Assembly (NCBI GenBank): GCA_947175375.1
Contig: CAMWMT010000162.1
Span: 1-6,509, forward strand
Direction of reading: 5' to 3'
From: an uncultured Clostridiaceae bacterium
GTDB lineage: Bacteria; Bacillota; Clostridia; Lachnospirales; Lachnospiraceae
Length of the DNA: 6,509 nucleotides
Under the pieces are notes generated by a model. That model was not told where the DNA came from. It saw only the letters and a program-made list of their open reading frames with translations, and made no database searches. The position numbers were made by a program, and so were the translations under genes. Of this stretch, positions 5,863-6,509 are shown piece by piece. The stretch's first letter is position 1, and every line of letters begins with the position of its first letter.

Positions 5863-6509
5863 TTTCTGCCAGTAAGTCTGCTTCGTCCATAGCTGCCTCT
5901 ATGCCATCTGTCAATATTTCAGACAAAACATCCTCATACGTCACCAGCGCCACATTCCCCATCTCTTTCGCCATATTCACACAACCTCTGGTAAATCCGC
6001 TCTTGGCAAACAGATATAAATGAATGTCCCGATAATGGAACATCCGGCTTCTTTGTACCAGCAGCTCCAGCACCTTGGCATCCACCTTTTCTTTTGTCCA
6101 ATTACATTCTGCAAACAGAGCAGTATTCTTATCCTGCTCTCCCATGATGTCAATTTCCGTCTGGCTGCGGGTAGATGGATCTGTTCCCCACCAGCGGCCA
6201 AGTTCCCGGAATTCTACAGGAGACTGACCGTTCAGCAAAAGTTTCCACAGATACTGTTTACAGATTTCTTCAAAGACCTGTTCCATATATTCCGACAAAA
6301 ACGGCTCGATCCTGCTATAGGCCAGATCTGTTGCCCCCCGGGCGATGAGGGAACTGTTTTCCGGTACAAACCGATACCAGAATCGGAACATATTGTCATC
6401 AATGACATAGAGCGATTTTCGGGAAGCTTTCTCTCCATAAGGCGTTTCTTTCCGGAGCAGACCCAGTGCCGTCAGATTTTTCAGATATGCGGCACAAACA
6501 CTGGTATCC
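5795..6509 (-). CDS. AAA-type ATPase with DUF234 nuclease-like domain, C-terminal 237 residues (cut by the right edge)
   Basis: The frame is open from the right edge to TGA at 5797-5795; Met at 6391 is internal, because the family sequence continues upstream of it. Visible residues 2-27 (TSVCAAYLKNLTALGLLRKE) form the end of a winged helix. Next comes a linker with YVIDDNMFRFWYRFV (34-48), typical of the DUF234 part of archaeal/bacterial ATPases. The DUF234 domain is PD-(D/E)XK-like: FEEICKQYL (79-87), TEIDI (117-121) and AECNW (133-137). Most relatives known to me read ECKW; here the Lys is Asn. The Walker motifs lie outside the window. The role of these ATPases is not settled; they are common in accessory and defence regions. 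The last 40 or so residues (AMDEADLLAENDDRHYTHEE to the end) go beyond the usual domain end and may be antitoxin-like. It is 43 bases from hsdR and could be co-transcribed with it. Confidence 0.88.
   Translation of the reverse strand, partial: DTSVCAAYLKNLTALGLLRKETPYGEKASRKSLYVIDDNMFRFWYRFVPENSSLIARGATDLAYSRIEPFLSEYMEQVFEEICKQYLWKLLLNGQSPVEFRELGRWWGTDPSTRSQTEIDIMGEQDKNTALFAECNWTKEKVDAKVLELLVQRSRMFHYRDIHLYLFAKSGFTRGCVNMAKEMGNVALVTYEDVLSEILTDGIEAAMDEADLLAENDDRHYTHEEVFDGLRRICSRE

Noticed and set aside
5795..6391. Start of the DUF234 gene at Met 6391
   Set aside because: The frame stays open upstream to the edge and encodes the expected winged-helix end and YVIDDN segment, so 6391 is internal and the gene is partial.
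1..6509. tRNA, rRNA, CRISPR array, riboswitch or insertion sequence
   Set aside because: Reading both strands showed no regularly spaced repeats, transposase-like frames or conserved RNA cores. The intergenic gaps are all under 50 bases.

Overview
The window is a defence-type gene cluster, and every credible gene lies on the minus strand (read from right to left). It appears to be the middle of one operon in a low- to mid-GC Gram-positive bacterium. The strong AGGAGG-type ribosome binding sites, the base composition, and the protein style (an ATPase with a DUF234 C-terminus, HsdS starting LRFPEFTDEWE) point to Clostridia, perhaps Lachnospiraceae. That assignment is by pattern recognition, not by a search.

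In the order of transcription: (1) 6509-5795, the C-terminal part of an AAA-type ATPase with a winged helix and a DUF234 nuclease-like domain, cut by the right edge; (2) 5751-2974, hsdR, a 925-residue type I restriction translocase/endonuclease; (3) 2955-1402, hsdM, a 517-residue adenine methyltransferase; (4) 1385-225, hsdS, a 386-residue specificity subunit with two target recognition domains; (5) 175-1, the first 58 residues of a SIR2-family protein, cut by the left edge. The gaps are 43, 18, 16 and 49 bases, and no terminator is evident in any of them.

HsdR, HsdM and HsdS look intact and together should form a complete type I restriction-modification enzyme. HsdS selects the site, HsdM methylates adenine in it, and HsdR translocates and cuts unmodified DNA. 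The flanking SIR2 gene is the most interesting element. SIR2 domains in phage defence systems (Thoeris ThsA, DSR1/DSR2, SIR2-HerA) destroy NAD+, so a SIR2 gene directly behind hsdS suggests an abortive-infection partner or back-up to restriction. The visible part carries the GAG nucleotide-binding motif with Asp where Ser is usual.

Other points: hsdS and the SIR2 start are much more AT-rich than hsdM and hsdR, which suggests exchange of recognition domains and separate acquisition of the 3' end of the cluster. The DUF234 gene has Asn in place of the usual Lys of its PD-(D/E)XK-like motif and a C-terminal tail that may be antitoxin-like. A short overlapping frame ends exactly at the hsdR start codon. 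There is no gene-free stretch longer than 300 bases, and I see no tRNA, rRNA, CRISPR array or insertion sequence.
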